From Psychrobacillus glaciei (GTDB taxonomy: Bacteria; Bacillota; Bacilli; Bacillales_A; Planococcaceae), in assembly GCF_008973485.1 (NCBI RefSeq), contig NZ_CP031223.1:3359501-3423500 (forward strand): a stretch of 64,000 bases of DNA. The letters are read 5' to 3'. The notes beneath the pieces are model-generated. The model saw nothing but the letters and a program-made list of their open reading frames with translations, was not told where the DNA came from and did not search any database. This document shows, in pieces, positions 38,357 to 47,228 of this stretch (within the stretch, counting starts at the first letter, position 1; each line of letters begins with the position of its first letter). Both the position numbers and the translations under genes were made by a program.

Positions 38357-39334
38357 TTATTCTTTCTCAAATTCGATTGTGCTTCTAACTGTATCAAACT
38401 GTCGAACAGATCCTTCAATTTGCTCGCGTTTTGGTTCTAAGAATGGAGGCAATGATAGTTTTTCACCTAGTGTTTCATATGGTTCGTCTCCCATAAACCC
38501 AGGACCATCCGTTGCAAATTCGAATAGAATCCCTGCTGCTACTCTTGCATACAGTGATTGGAAGAAAAAGCGATCCACAAAACCGGATGTTTGGAATCCA
38601 AAACTCGCCATACGCTCAATCCACTCGTCTAAAACCGCTCGATCTTCCACACGGAATGCTGCATGGTGAACAGTTCCAAATCCTTGTCTGCCTGGAGGAA
38701 GAATTACATTTTTTTCAACGATTACTTGCGCTCCATTTCCACCTTCACCAACCTCAAACAAATGGAAAGATCCATCATGCGCTATTTCTTCAAATAGTAA
38801 TACCTTTTCTAGCACTTCTTTTAAATAATCAAATTCAGCAATTCGAATATGAATAGGGCCTAGTCCAGTAATGGCATGCTCTAAAGGAATCGGTCCTTTT
38901 TGCCATGGTGTTCCAGTTGCAACGCCTTCGTTTTTTTCATCTGAAATCAATTGATACTGTTGGTCGTCAAAATCGACGAAAGAAAGAACCTTTGTTCCAA
39001 ATTGTTCTTGAATACCAGCATGTTTGACTTCCAAGCGATTAAAACGATTTACCCAATAATCTAAAGCTGCATCATTAGGAACACGGAAAGCTGTTTTATA
39101 AATTTCATTTGTTCCATGTGTACCTTTTTGAATTCCTGGGAAGTCGAAGAACGTCATATCTGTACCTGCTCCACCTACATCATCAGCAAAAAATAAGTGA
39201 TAGGTCTGGATATCATCTTGGTTCACTGTTTTCTTTACTAAACGCATGCCTAACACATACGTGAAAAATTTATAGTTCTCTTCTGCACTGCTTGTAATCG
39301 CTGTTACATGGTGCATACCTTTTAAGTGATTCAT
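38357..39334 (-). CDS. Ring-cleaving dioxygenase, MhqO/MhqA-like (VOC superfamily)
   Basis: 325 residues, two glyoxalase/bleomycin-resistance-like halves. Metal ligands are likely in MHHVTAI (N-terminal half) and VHHAAFRV with a C-terminal Glu (ILFEFATD). B. subtilis homologues (MhqA, MhqE, MhqO) degrade hydroquinone-type electrophiles under MhqR control. AGGAGG precedes the ATG. No mhqR or other thiol-stress gene is adjacent, so regulation is unknown. Confidence 0.88.
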   Translation of the reverse strand: MNHLKGMHHVTAITSSAEENYKFFTYVLGMRLVKKTVNQDDIQTYHLFFADDVGGAGTDMTFFDFPGIQKGTHGTNEIYKTAFRVPNDAALDYWVNRFNRLEVKHAGIQEQFGTKVLSFVDFDDQQYQLISDEKNEGVATGTPWQKGPIPLEHAITGLGPIHIRIAEFDYLKEVLEKVLLFEEIAHDGSFHLFEVGEGGNGAQVIVEKNVILPPGRQGFGTVHHAAFRVEDRAVLDEWIERMASFGFQTSGFVDRFFFQSLYARVAAGILFEFATDGPGFMGDEPYETLGEKLSLPPFLEPKREQIEGSVRQFDTVRSTIEFEKE

Positions 39335-39566
39335 ATATTATTCCTCCTATTTACCTTTAATTCAAGTATCTTTAATTCAAAGTAATTTTATCATGAATAA
39401 AAAAAGTTGTCAATGAAATAGAAACTGTCCCAATCGCATATTAGCCATTGAGACAGTTTTGCTTAATGTTATATTACACATGTATTTTTGTTCCTATACG
39501 ATAATTTTCAATCCATTACATATCCTAGCTTTCCCATTCTTTTTTAAGCTTCAACCAATATTCCAC

Positions 39567-39995
39567 TTAACCATCTACAATCTCACCGGTCTTTTGAAAA
39601 CTAAAACTCTCATAAGGTTTTCTCGTTTTTTCGTTTTCAGGCTCTGTAGATAAATAAATTGCACTACATTTTTCGATCTTTTTCATTTCATCCAAGATAA
39701 GTGGAATAGCTGCTTTTCAATATCTCTTACCCTGATATGCTTTATCAATCATAAATCGGCATAACTGCTATTTAGATAGATCTTCACAATATCCATACAT
39801 CGTAAAACCTACTAAATTAGCTCCCAATTGAATTCCTTTAGTAATCCACCACGTTTCAAAAACAGACTGTACGATTGACAATGCATTGGAAGCACCAAAC
39901 TTCTCTGTAATTGTTGCTCCCCCATTTTCATTTGTCGTTAAAAATACTATCTTCAACCAATTTCCCTTCGTAATTTCTATTAGTTTCACCTCCAT
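39567..39995 (-). pseudogene. GNAT acetyltransferase pseudogene with two nonsense codons
   Basis: The minus strand reads a GNAT-like protein: MEVKLIEITKGNWLKIVFL at the start, LGANLVGFTMYGY in the middle, IDKAYQGKRY and ENEKTRKPYESFSFQKTGE near the end. In-frame TAG (39768-39770) and TGA (39717-39719) interrupt it. The final TAA is at 39567-39569 and all three stops are in one frame. The acetyl-CoA loop segment lies just between and after the two nonsense codons. GGGGAGG remains before the start. Resembles PaiA/BltD-type polyamine acetyltransferases. Confidence 0.82.
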
Positions 39996-40091
39996 CATCC
40001 TCCCCAAACTCTTATAATATATAGCTCTGTTTGCATTTCATAAAGTCAGGGAATAACAATAATAAACAAGTTTTTCTAGGGGGAACTACAT

Positions 40092-41546
40092 ATGGCTAAG
40101 AAGACTCATAAACCACGAGGTAAGCGAAAGCGGATTATTATGGGTGTTATTGGTGTGTTTGCACTTATTTATATTGCCGTGATTTTATGGAACACGTATA
40201 AGCCTCTTCCGGATGGTGTTTCATTTGCGGGCAAGATACATAATACAGATAAGGTAGAGTTTATCACTGACTTGACGTATGCACAGGACAGAAAAGGAAC
40301 AGATATGGTTCATGAAAATCATATTTTTGATGAAGTATATAACATGATCAACCAAGCTGAAGAATTTGTTGTTGTCGACTTTTTCTTATTTGATGGTTAC
40401 TATGACGGAGATAAAAAATTCCCAAATATTGCAGATACACTTTCAATAGCTTTAGCAAAGAAAAAGAAAGAGAACCCTGATATGCCTGTAGTTTTTATAA
40501 CTGATCCAATCAACCGTGGATACGGGTCATATGAAAATAAGTGGTTTAAGAAAATGCGTGAAGCTGGAGTAGACATAGTGTATACCGATTTAGATCCATT
40601 GCGTGATTCGACGCCTATTTATTCAGGTATATACCGAATGTTTTTTCAGTGGATTGATTTGGGAGGAAAAGGATGGATTGATAATGCAATGGCAAGTGAT
40701 GCACCGAAGATGACCATTGCTTCCTATTTATCGCTACTCAACGTGAAAGCAAACCATCGAAAAGCAGTAGTAACGGAAAAGGAAGCGCTAATCACATCTT
40801 CCAATCCGCATGATGCAAGTGGATACCATGGAAATATTGCTTTGAAAGTAACAGGCTCGATATTGAATGATATTCTAAAATCGGAAGAAGCTGTTTCTTT
40901 ATTTTCTGGAGGTCCCAAGCTTCCACGTGTGGAGGCAAATCAAGAAAATGGACAATACGCAGTACAATACCTAACGGAGAAAAAGATCTCAGATGCATTG
41001 CTCGAAGATTTGGCAAAGACAAAAAAAGGGGATAAGATTTGGCTTGGCATGTTCTTTGTAGCGGAGCCTGAAGTAGTTACTGCATTCATTGATGCAGCAA
41101 ATCGTGGTGTAGAAGTAAATCTCATACTTGATCCAAATAAAAACTCATTCGGTCAAGAAAAATCAGGAATACCGAATCGGCCTGTTGTTCAGAAGATGGT
41201 GGAGGATACGAAAGGAAAAATTCATGTTAAATGGTACAACACTGTTATCGGCCAGTATCATACGAAAGCTATATGGATTCAAACGGAGAAACACACAATT
41301 ATTTCAAATGGCTCGGCTAATTATACGGATCGGACGTTAGATAATTATAATCTAGAAAATAACTTACGTGTAATTGCACCAAACGATAGCAAACTTGTTC
41401 GGGAAATGGAAAAATATTTTGAACGTCTTTGGAAAAATGAAGACGCTTTGTACACTTTGGATTTGGAAAAATTTCAAGATAGCTTCACATGGTGGCAACG
41501 CTGGATTTATGCTCTACAGCAATTCTTCAAAATCACTACTTATTAG
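40092..41546 (+). CDS. Membrane-anchored PLD-like (cardiolipin-synthase-related) protein
   Basis: 484 residues, basic N-terminus, one membrane helix (about 15-33), then two PLD-type domains. The active-site segments are NHRKAVVTEKE (about residue 218) and YHTKAIWIQTEK (about 394), each followed by SS/GSANYTD-type sequences. The His and Lys of HxK are present, but the Asp of HxKxxxxD is Glu in the first and Gln in the second. It probably binds or transfers phospholipid headgroups, with reduced confidence in catalysis. Good GGGGG ribosome site. Confidence 0.8.
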   Translation: MAKKTHKPRGKRKRIIMGVIGVFALIYIAVILWNTYKPLPDGVSFAGKIHNTDKVEFITDLTYAQDRKGTDMVHENHIFDEVYNMINQAEEFVVVDFFLFDGYYDGDKKFPNIADTLSIALAKKKKENPDMPVVFITDPINRGYGSYENKWFKKMREAGVDIVYTDLDPLRDSTPIYSGIYRMFFQWIDLGGKGWIDNAMASDAPKMTIASYLSLLNVKANHRKAVVTEKEALITSSNPHDASGYHGNIALKVTGSILNDILKSEEAVSLFSGGPKLPRVEANQENGQYAVQYLTEKKISDALLEDLAKTKKGDKIWLGMFFVAEPEVVTAFIDAANRGVEVNLILDPNKNSFGQEKSGIPNRPVVQKMVEDTKGKIHVKWYNTVIGQYHTKAIWIQTEKHTIISNGSANYTDRTLDNYNLENNLRVIAPNDSKLVREMEKYFERLWKNEDALYTLDLEKFQDSFTWWQRWIYALQQFFKITTY

Positions 41547-41571
41547 TAATGCATTCCTCAGAGAAAAACGC

Positions 41572-42196
41572 TAGCGTCCTTTAAGTGCTATTGTCTTCTC
41601 TATTCCCAGAGTGCTTTGTACGAATCATCGCTACACTATTAAAGAGGGAATTTTTGTGGATAGAGAAGTGACTGCGTCACTTCTCCATCCACTTTTTTAG
41701 GTAATCTTGTGGCGGGTGTTTGTCCGTCGCCCTCTTGGAATATGAAAGGACATAGTGCATTTGGTTTGGATAATGAGAGATAAGATGCTATCCTACTCTT
41801 TTAAAAGCAGACGAAGAGTCAATTTCGTCCGCTCAGCACTTCTTTATTCATGGATTCTAACTATTTTTTCAGCTTCCACTTGCCCTATTAATAAAAAACG
41901 GAGAATACTGGATCGTTATTTCTTCCAAGTATATTGTCTTTCTTAATTGCACTGTTGATTGTAGTGAAAGGTAGCGACTCCAGCCGGAGCCCAACAGGAT
42001 GTTGGTCATGGAGGCGTTGCCACACGATGTGGCGCTCTTAGCCTTTGTTCCTCGGAGACAGATGAGACATCGCAAGCGACACGAATGCGGCGCCCCCGCG
42101 GAACGCGTCCACCTGAAACGGAAATCCGCGATATTATTTAATTCTTTCAGGTACTGTGAACACTTCGCAGGACGATACTCCATATACTTTCTTATC
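41572..42196 (+). repeat. Composite dispersed repeat, copy 2 (modules 1 and 2)
   Basis: Begins 25 nt after the PLD-like gene stop. Module 1 (41572 to about 41885) has the left end AAAAACGCTAGCGTCC, the hairpin at 41658-41690 and GCAGACGAA/TTTCGTCCGC. Module 2 (about 41945-42196) has GCGACTCCAGCCGGAG, CCAACAGGATGTTGG, GCCACACGATGTGGC, GAACGCGTCCACC, GAAACGGAAATCCGCG and ends CCATATACTTTCTTA. Collinear with copy 1 throughout. Confidence 0.88.
41658..41698 (+). terminator. Conserved hairpin of repeat module 1, copy 2
   Basis: GGATAGAGAAGTGAC pairs with GTCACTTCTCCATCC at 14 of 15 positions around TGC, followed by a T-run. The seventh pair is A-T here and T-A in the other copies. Confidence 0.8.
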
Positions 42197-42200
42197 TTTT

Positions 42201-42233
42201 AAAAAAGCTCATGAACATAATGTCCATGAGCTT
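42201..42233 (-). terminator. Terminator of the DUF1540 gene
   Basis: AAGCTCATG (42205-42213) pairs with CATGAGCTT (42225-42233); minus-strand T-run follows. Confidence 0.8.
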
Positions 42234-42254
42234 CCAATGAGGTGTTATAGCAAC

Positions 42255-42410
42255 TTAAAATTCTGGTTCAAATGTTTTACAATCTGTTTCTTCACTATTA
42301 GATGCTTGTTTACCCTTGCTACTTACTACATAAATTGCATCTGCACTGCATTTATTTCCAGATCCCCAATACGTACAGTTATTGACTTCACAAAGAACGA
42401 CTTGAGTCAT
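42255..42410 (-). CDS. DUF1540 small Cys-rich protein
   Basis: 51 residues: MTQVVLCEVNNCTYW, GNKCSADAIYV, ETDCKTFEPEF. Four cysteines with spacing CX5C...C...C fit DUF1540, a small metal-binding family common in spore formers. AGGAGGTG precedes the ATG. Function unknown; paralogues in Bacillus and Clostridium are often sporulation-expressed. Ended by the hairpin 42201-42233, beside repeat copy 2. Confidence 0.85.
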   Translation of the reverse strand: MTQVVLCEVNNCTYWGSGNKCSADAIYVVSSKGKQASNSEETDCKTFEPEF

Positions 42411-42536
42411 AGTATCACACCTCCTCTTTTTCTAGCATGAACAAATTGAAGGTGATTAATACTGTCTCATTTAAATGTTCGTCATTTCATCGTCTATGTG
42501 GAAGATTGATCGATTCTCGCATTAATCGCTAACTAT

Positions 42537-43004
42537 CTATGAAATATGTTCTATATAAAAAGGTAAATTTGCTATCTTCTCTTTCAAAAAAAGTGGATAC
42601 ACATTAATATCTTGCAACTCATCGAAACTTTTCCAATAATAGGTATGTTTTTTCCCATTTTCATTTACAACAAATTCATCGCCATTTTTCAGGATTTCAT
42701 TATCTTTTAGCTCCAATAAATAAAAAAAGCATATTTCATGAAATTGCTCTTTCAATGTATCTTCCACAAAAAAGTTTTCATCCACCCATAACATCCGCTT
42801 AACATTCACTTCTATTGAGAGCTCTTCCACTATTTCTCGTTTCATCGCATCTTCACTTTTTTCATGCAACATAACACGACCGCCTGGAACATAATAGTAG
42901 GGTTGATTTTCATCATGCATAATGAGCAATTTCCCTTCATGAATTAGCAATCCACCTACGCGATAATTAAATCTTCCTGCTGGTGTTTTAAAAGTGATAT
43001 CCAT
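42537..43004 (-). CDS. Nudix hydrolase
   Basis: 155 residues. Nudix box GGRVMLHEKSEDAMKREIVE plus ELSIEV fits the consensus except that the last Gly is Ser. The N-terminal KTPAGRFNYRVGGLLIHEGK resembles MutT/NudG-like cytosolic NTP or NDP-sugar hydrolases. AAAGGGG site before the ATG. It follows the lipoprotein gene by 36 nt on the same strand, so a ywhH-lipoprotein-Nudix transcript is possible. Confidence 0.85.
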   Translation of the reverse strand: MDITFKTPAGRFNYRVGGLLIHEGKLLIMHDENQPYYYVPGGRVMLHEKSEDAMKREIVEELSIEVNVKRMLWVDENFFVEDTLKEQFHEICFFYLLELKDNEILKNGDEFVVNENGKKHTYYWKSFDELQDINVYPLFLKEKIANLPFYIEHIS

Positions 43005-43040
43005 ATAAATCCCCTTTGTCCTTGTAAAGATGTGTTTTAA

Positions 43041-43499
43041 TTATGGTGTGTATTTTTCTGACATTTTTATAATTACATTATTGTTTATTGTTAAATAAAA
43101 TAGAGGTTTGTATACTTGAATATGTTTAGCAAGCTCTTGGATATCTATTATCAATGGTTCTTGAAGATTAGCTCCATTCACCACATCTATTTCAACATCA
43201 TCCGACACTTTTAAGCTTTTTGTTTGTTCTGACTCATTATAAACCCGAAATCCACTAGGAAAATCTGACTCTGGATCTAATCCTAATTCCTTTATTCTCC
43301 CGGTATCAGATTGATCAATCCATTCTATCTCATCAAACGTTAATGACTTTGTTTTTTCATCATAGTTAGTTAAATATGCTAGTATTTCTTCTGTTTGAAC
43401 TTCTTCTGTATTGGATTTGCTACTACAAGCACTTATTAACATCGTCACACTGATTAAAGCAATTAATAATAGAGAATTAAATATTTTATGCACATACAT
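43041..43499 (-). CDS. Putative lipoprotein
   Basis: 152 residues from ATG 43499, which follows GGGTGG; the upstream ATG of the open frame lies inside ywhH. Lipobox LISAC near residue 25 predicts a membrane-anchored lipoprotein. The mature part is acidic and Asp/Glu-rich (NTEEVQTEEILAYL, IDQSDTGRIKELGLD, VSDDVEIDVVNG). Family not recognised. 14 nt after ywhH. Confidence 0.75.
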   Translation of the reverse strand: MYVHKIFNSLLLIALISVTMLISACSSKSNTEEVQTEEILAYLTNYDEKTKSLTFDEIEWIDQSDTGRIKELGLDPESDFPSGFRVYNESEQTKSLKVSDDVEIDVVNGANLQEPLIIDIQELAKHIQVYKPLFYLTINNNVIIKMSEKYTP

Positions 43500-43513
43500 T
43501 CTACCACCCTCTC

Positions 43514-43984
43514 TTATTCCCATCCTTTGCAGACATCTACCCATTCCTCACCGTTAGCATATGTAAATAATTCTTCGTTAGTAAGTTCTATAGCACTATT
43601 ACTGCTACCACAAGCAGGAAAAACAGTTTTAAAGCGTTTTACAGATTCATCTACATATACTAATACATTTTCTGGAATCCCAAATGGACAAACCCCACCA
43701 ACAGCATGACCTACTTGTTCAAGTACTTCTTCAGGAGAAAGCATCTTAGCTTTCACTCCAAAGGCTGCCTTAAATTTTGCGTTATCAACTTTTGTATCCC
43801 CTGCGGCAACTACTAAAATACAGCTGTCATTTTTGTTAAAAGACAATGTTTTCGCAATGCGAGCTGGTTCTACACTCAATGCTTGTGCTGCAAGCTCTAC
43901 TGTTGCACTTGATGCTTCAAATTCTTGAATTCTATGTGCCATTTCAAACTTCTCGAAATAATCTCTCACTAGTTCAATTGCCAT
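43514..43984 (-). CDS. ywhH: YbaK/EbsC-family aminoacyl-tRNA deacylase (YwhH-like)
   Basis: 156 residues, length and sequence close to B. subtilis YwhH. Single YbaK fold: the catalytic Lys is in RIAKTLSF (about residue 45), and the GHAVGGVCPFGI glycine loop (about 91-102) is diagnostic. Such proteins hydrolyse mischarged tRNA (Cys/Ala-tRNAPro-type). GAGGAGG site before the ATG. First gene of a possible three-gene unit. Confidence 0.92.
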   Translation of the reverse strand: MAIELVRDYFEKFEMAHRIQEFEASSATVELAAQALSVEPARIAKTLSFNKNDSCILVVAAGDTKVDNAKFKAAFGVKAKMLSPEEVLEQVGHAVGGVCPFGIPENVLVYVDESVKRFKTVFPACGSSNSAIELTNEELFTYANGEEWVDVCKGWE

Positions 43985-44252
43985 TTAGTACGCCTCCTCT
44001 ATAAAACACTAAATTTTTAGACTAATCAATCTATTTTATACTAATCTATATACTAAGAAAAGTGTAAAGTGCTCTCAAAGTACATCAGTTACACTATCAA
44101 AGAGTTTGTATGAGCATAATTCTAAAGTTCTGTTCTCTATCCCTTAAATTCTTACAAATATTTTTGAAACTTCTAGGTACTAGACTATGCAGTTTAACTG
44201 ACTATTGAATAGCTTATATTAGAAAGTTTGATATTCAAGGGAGGTGGTTGAT

Positions 44253-44546
44253 TTGTCCCGAAGAAGAAATAGGAGGATACGTTTCTGTGTATTTCCAGGA
44301 TATAAATGGTGTGGACCTGGTTGCAGTGGACCCGGAGCTCCTATAAATGAGGTAGATGCAGTTTGTAAAGCACATGACGAATGTTATAGTAGAGGTAGAA
44401 ATCCATGTGAATGTGATCGTGAATTCCTCCGCCAGCTGCATCCCAAAATAAATCCTTATACTCAAGAAGGAAGACATGCCCGCAAGCTTTATAATTATAT
44501 GAACCTACAAGCATCTTTCACTTGTAGGTGGTATAAAGAAAAGTAG
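44253..44546 (+). CDS. Phospholipase A2-like small Cys-rich protein
   Basis: 97 residues from TTG 44253 (GGGAGG, 8-nt spacing; an upstream GTG overlaps that site). The calcium-loop-like segment YKWCGPGCSGPG is followed by the catalytic helix DAVCKAHDECY with the His-Asp pair of phospholipase A2, then CECDREFLRQL. This short form resembles the parvoviral VP1-type and bacterial PLA2-like domains. Very basic N-terminus, no signal peptide. Transcribed alone with its own terminator. Confidence 0.78.
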   Translation: MSRRRNRRIRFCVFPGYKWCGPGCSGPGAPINEVDAVCKAHDECYSRGRNPCECDREFLRQLHPKINPYTQEGRHARKLYNYMNLQASFTCRWYKEK

Positions 44547-44634
44547 TGGAAGAAATAAGTGCTTAAAAAGAGGGTTGTCCCCTAGTTCTAATAGAATTTT
44601 TTACTCAAGGAGTTTCCTAAATATTATTGTAATA

Positions 44635-44672
44635 GTAGCCATGTGAAATCCTTTCATGTGGCTACTTTTTTC
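44635..44672 (+). terminator. Terminator of the PLA2-like gene
   Basis: GTAGCCATGTGAAA pairs with TTCATGTGGCTAC, followed by six T. It overlaps the 3' end of the converging ywaF-like gene. Confidence 0.85.
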
Positions 44673-45376
44673 GATCTATTATATTCAGCTCTAGTACTCC
44701 TTTTTCGAAATATTAGCCACAAACAAACGAAAATTATAAACGCAACAATTTCTAATGATAGGATATACCATGGATATGGACCTAAAAAATCAAGTATACT
44801 GCCACTTGTTGGTTTTTTTCTCAAAAACATATAATTCCCATGAAGAAGAATGTTTAACACGAATATGCATAGTAGCAATATATTTAATGCAACCATCGTT
44901 TTAATAATTCCTTTTAATGTAGGACGGTAACCCTTCACCCATGTGAAATAAAGTGCAGTTAATATTATTCCGAAATGGGTATAAAAAAAGTGAAAATACC
45001 TAAAATGAGGAAAACTAAGATCTAAAACTGGCGTTGCTACCGCTTGAAGAGCTCCTCCAATGCCAGCAAAAAAGACAAATTCATATACATGTCTATTCCC
45101 TGTCCATAAAAGGACAATCGTCAAAATTAAACTAATACTACATAATTCAAGTGGTAATGAGTTACTCCAATTCCACCTTCCAGTTTGATAGAGCCAAACA
45201 TGATAAAGGATTTCCATTGTCAATAAAGATAATGCAAATAGACGTTCAATGAACAGGATTTTTTCCGGTGAAATCGACCATCTCTTTTTTGTTATGAATA
45301 CTAGAATGATTAATAAGCAAAGTGCAATTATTGCGATGAAATGTGGCATCGAAAACATCTGAAACGAGGGTCCCAA
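44654..45376 (-). CDS. ywaF: YwaF-like TIGR02206 membrane protein
   Basis: 240 residues, about seven membrane segments. Conserved TIGR02206 features: PLELCSISLIL, FFAGIGGALQAVATP, and the FPHFRYFHFFYTHFG histidine-rich segment. Starts with TTG behind GGTGA. Function unknown; widespread in Bacillales. Confidence 0.88.
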   Translation of the reverse strand: MGPSFQMFSMPHFIAIIALCLLIILVFITKKRWSISPEKILFIERLFALSLLTMEILYHVWLYQTGRWNWSNSLPLELCSISLILTIVLLWTGNRHVYEFVFFAGIGGALQAVATPVLDLSFPHFRYFHFFYTHFGIILTALYFTWVKGYRPTLKGIIKTMVALNILLLCIFVLNILLHGNYMFLRKKPTSGSILDFLGPYPWYILSLEIVAFIIFVCLWLIFRKRSTRAEYNRSKKVAT

Positions 45377-45575
45377 GTTTTCACCATCCCTTCTTGTACT
45401 TCCATATTTCTTTTCACCTATCTTCTATTCGTCTTCCATACGCAAAATCCCTTTTTCTAATGTCATGCTTGAATATTAAGTACACTGCTACATCAGTTCA
45501 TTTGGCATTGATTCTCGGGTTTAAGAATATATTCTTTATACCAGCGGGCTTTGATTCGAGAAGGAGGATTTGGAT

Positions 45576-45761
45576 ATGAAAAATAAGAGCAATCAAAAAA
45601 CAGTTAATGTCATTAAAAAGGGAATAAGTTTTGGAACTTGCCTTTCTATGGTTATTTCATACACCGCATACAAATCCATAGGGTGGGCAATTGTTCACGG
45701 TTGTTTAAGTTGGATTTACGTTGTTTATTACTTACTAAAATATGCACATACTATATTTTAG
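45576..45761 (+). CDS. Small two-helix membrane protein
   Basis: 61 residues from ATG 45576 (AAGGAGG, 9-nt spacing). Lys/Asn-rich N-terminus, then hydrophobic segments about 16-34 and 38-58. No family recognised. The terminator 45796-45830 lies just downstream. Confidence 0.65.
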   Translation: MKNKSNQKTVNVIKKGISFGTCLSMVISYTAYKSIGWAIVHGCLSWIYVVYYLLKYAHTIF

Positions 45762-45795
45762 TAAAATGCTTCTATACGTTTATAGTAAGTATTTT

Positions 45796-45830
45796 AAAGA
45801 GCTGCCTCAGATAAATGAGACAGCTCTTTT
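45796..45830. terminator. Bidirectional terminator
   Basis: AAAGAGCTG.CTCA pairs with TGAG.CAGCTCTTT. It serves the small plus-strand gene and the converging M20 hydrolase. Confidence 0.85.
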
Positions 45831-45850
45831 CAATTTTTTTCAAATATAGT

Positions 45851-46966
45851 TTACAATTCAGCAAGCCCTTTAAAAAGTTCAACTGCAGTTTCTATTATTT
45901 CATCATGAAAGTCATATTCATATGTATGAAGATGAGGATGATTTTCTCCGTTTCCGATGTAGCACATAACACCCTTTGTTTGTTTCAAGTAGTGACCATA
46001 GTCTTCAGAGGCACGAATTGCTTCTTTCATTTCAATTAACTGGAATTCTTTATCTTGGCAAACTTTACGTATTTTATCCGAGCTTTCCTTGTGGTTTACA
46101 GTCTCTGGGAATGTATCGTTGTAAGAGAAACTTACTTTCAAGTCATATATTTCTGCCTGAGCAAGAGCAAGTTCTTCCAGATTTTTTTGAAGTTTGTCCA
46201 ATTCCACTTCATGCAATGCACGGATAGTTAATAACAAGTCCCCTTTGCTCGCTGACATGCCAAATGCTCTTTCGCCAATATCTACTTGAACGACAGTGCA
46301 CAGAACTATCCCCTCATTGTTCTCTGGAGAAATGAAATCAGGAATAGCATCAATAACCTTTGCAATAGCGAAAGAAGGATTCGCTCCATCCTCTGGTTGA
46401 CTAGCATGGGCAGGAGCACCTTCCATATGAATAGTCATTCCTTTGGACGCACATTGTGTTGTTCCATCGATTACATTGACAGATTTAAAAGGTATCCCGC
46501 TCATGTTATGGTAAGCAAAAATTTCTTCGATGTTATTCCCCTTGATAAAAGATACACACTCTACTGCACCATCTGCCGTTTCCTCTGCGTGTTGGAAAAG
46601 GAAAAAGATGTTTTTGTCTGCACCTTTCTGATCTATTTCAAGTGCAAAACCTGCAAGACTCGCTGAGTGTCCATCATGTCCACATTTGTGAGAAACACCT
46701 GGGAACTGAGAAGCATGTGGAATGTCAATAACTTCTGGCATTGGAAGTGCGTCGAAATCAGCACGATAAGCAATATTCTTTTTACCTTCACCAGCACGAT
46801 AAATCGCATAGAACCATTTACCGTTATCTACGATTTCTAATTTTGTATACGTTTTCAAAAAATTAATTAAATGTTGTTTTGTCCAAGCCTCATGGTTCGA
46901 GAGTTCGGGATGTTGATGCAATTCATGACGTAATTGAATAGCTAATTCGAGATTTTTCTTTTCCAT
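45851..46966 (-). CDS. M20-family amidohydrolase
   Basis: 371 residues. Metal-binding motifs: YRADFDALPMPE, SHKCGHDGHSASL, FQHAEETADGA (catalytic Glu-Glu) and a C-terminal HPHLHTYEYDF His ligand. The lid domain is around residues 185-290. Similar to N-acyl-amino-acid amidohydrolases and N-acetyl-diaminopimelate deacetylases; the exact amide is not clear. AAGGGGAGAGG site. Single gene. Confidence 0.88.
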   Translation of the reverse strand: MEKKNLELAIQLRHELHQHPELSNHEAWTKQHLINFLKTYTKLEIVDNGKWFYAIYRAGEGKKNIAYRADFDALPMPEVIDIPHASQFPGVSHKCGHDGHSASLAGFALEIDQKGADKNIFFLFQHAEETADGAVECVSFIKGNNIEEIFAYHNMSGIPFKSVNVIDGTTQCASKGMTIHMEGAPAHASQPEDGANPSFAIAKVIDAIPDFISPENNEGIVLCTVVQVDIGERAFGMSASKGDLLLTIRALHEVELDKLQKNLEELALAQAEIYDLKVSFSYNDTFPETVNHKESSDKIRKVCQDKEFQLIEMKEAIRASEDYGHYLKQTKGVMCYIGNGENHPHLHTYEYDFHDEIIETAVELFKGLAEL

Positions 46967-47153
46967 TGTGCCTCTCCCCTTTTAAATCAAAATTTTACAA
47001 TAAATCATTTTACTAATTAAATTATATTACTAGATAATTAAATACAGTAGACTCTAATAATTTTACTTTTAGTAATTTTTTTTACTTTTTACTTTCAGTT
47101 CCTAAATACATCCAAACTAAGTGTGACACATTAGTTAACCAATTTTTGAAGCA

Positions 47154-47196
47154 GTAAAAAACCCCGAAAAGGTCATATGTGACCATTATTCGGGGT
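47154..47196 (-). terminator. Terminator of the second glycosyltransferase gene
   Basis: ACCCCGAA pairs with TTCGGGGT around an inner GGTCA/TGACC stem; T-run on the minus strand. Confidence 0.85.
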
Positions 47197-47228
47197 TCGG
47201 TGTTTTTTTGAAAGATTAAATCTTCCAC

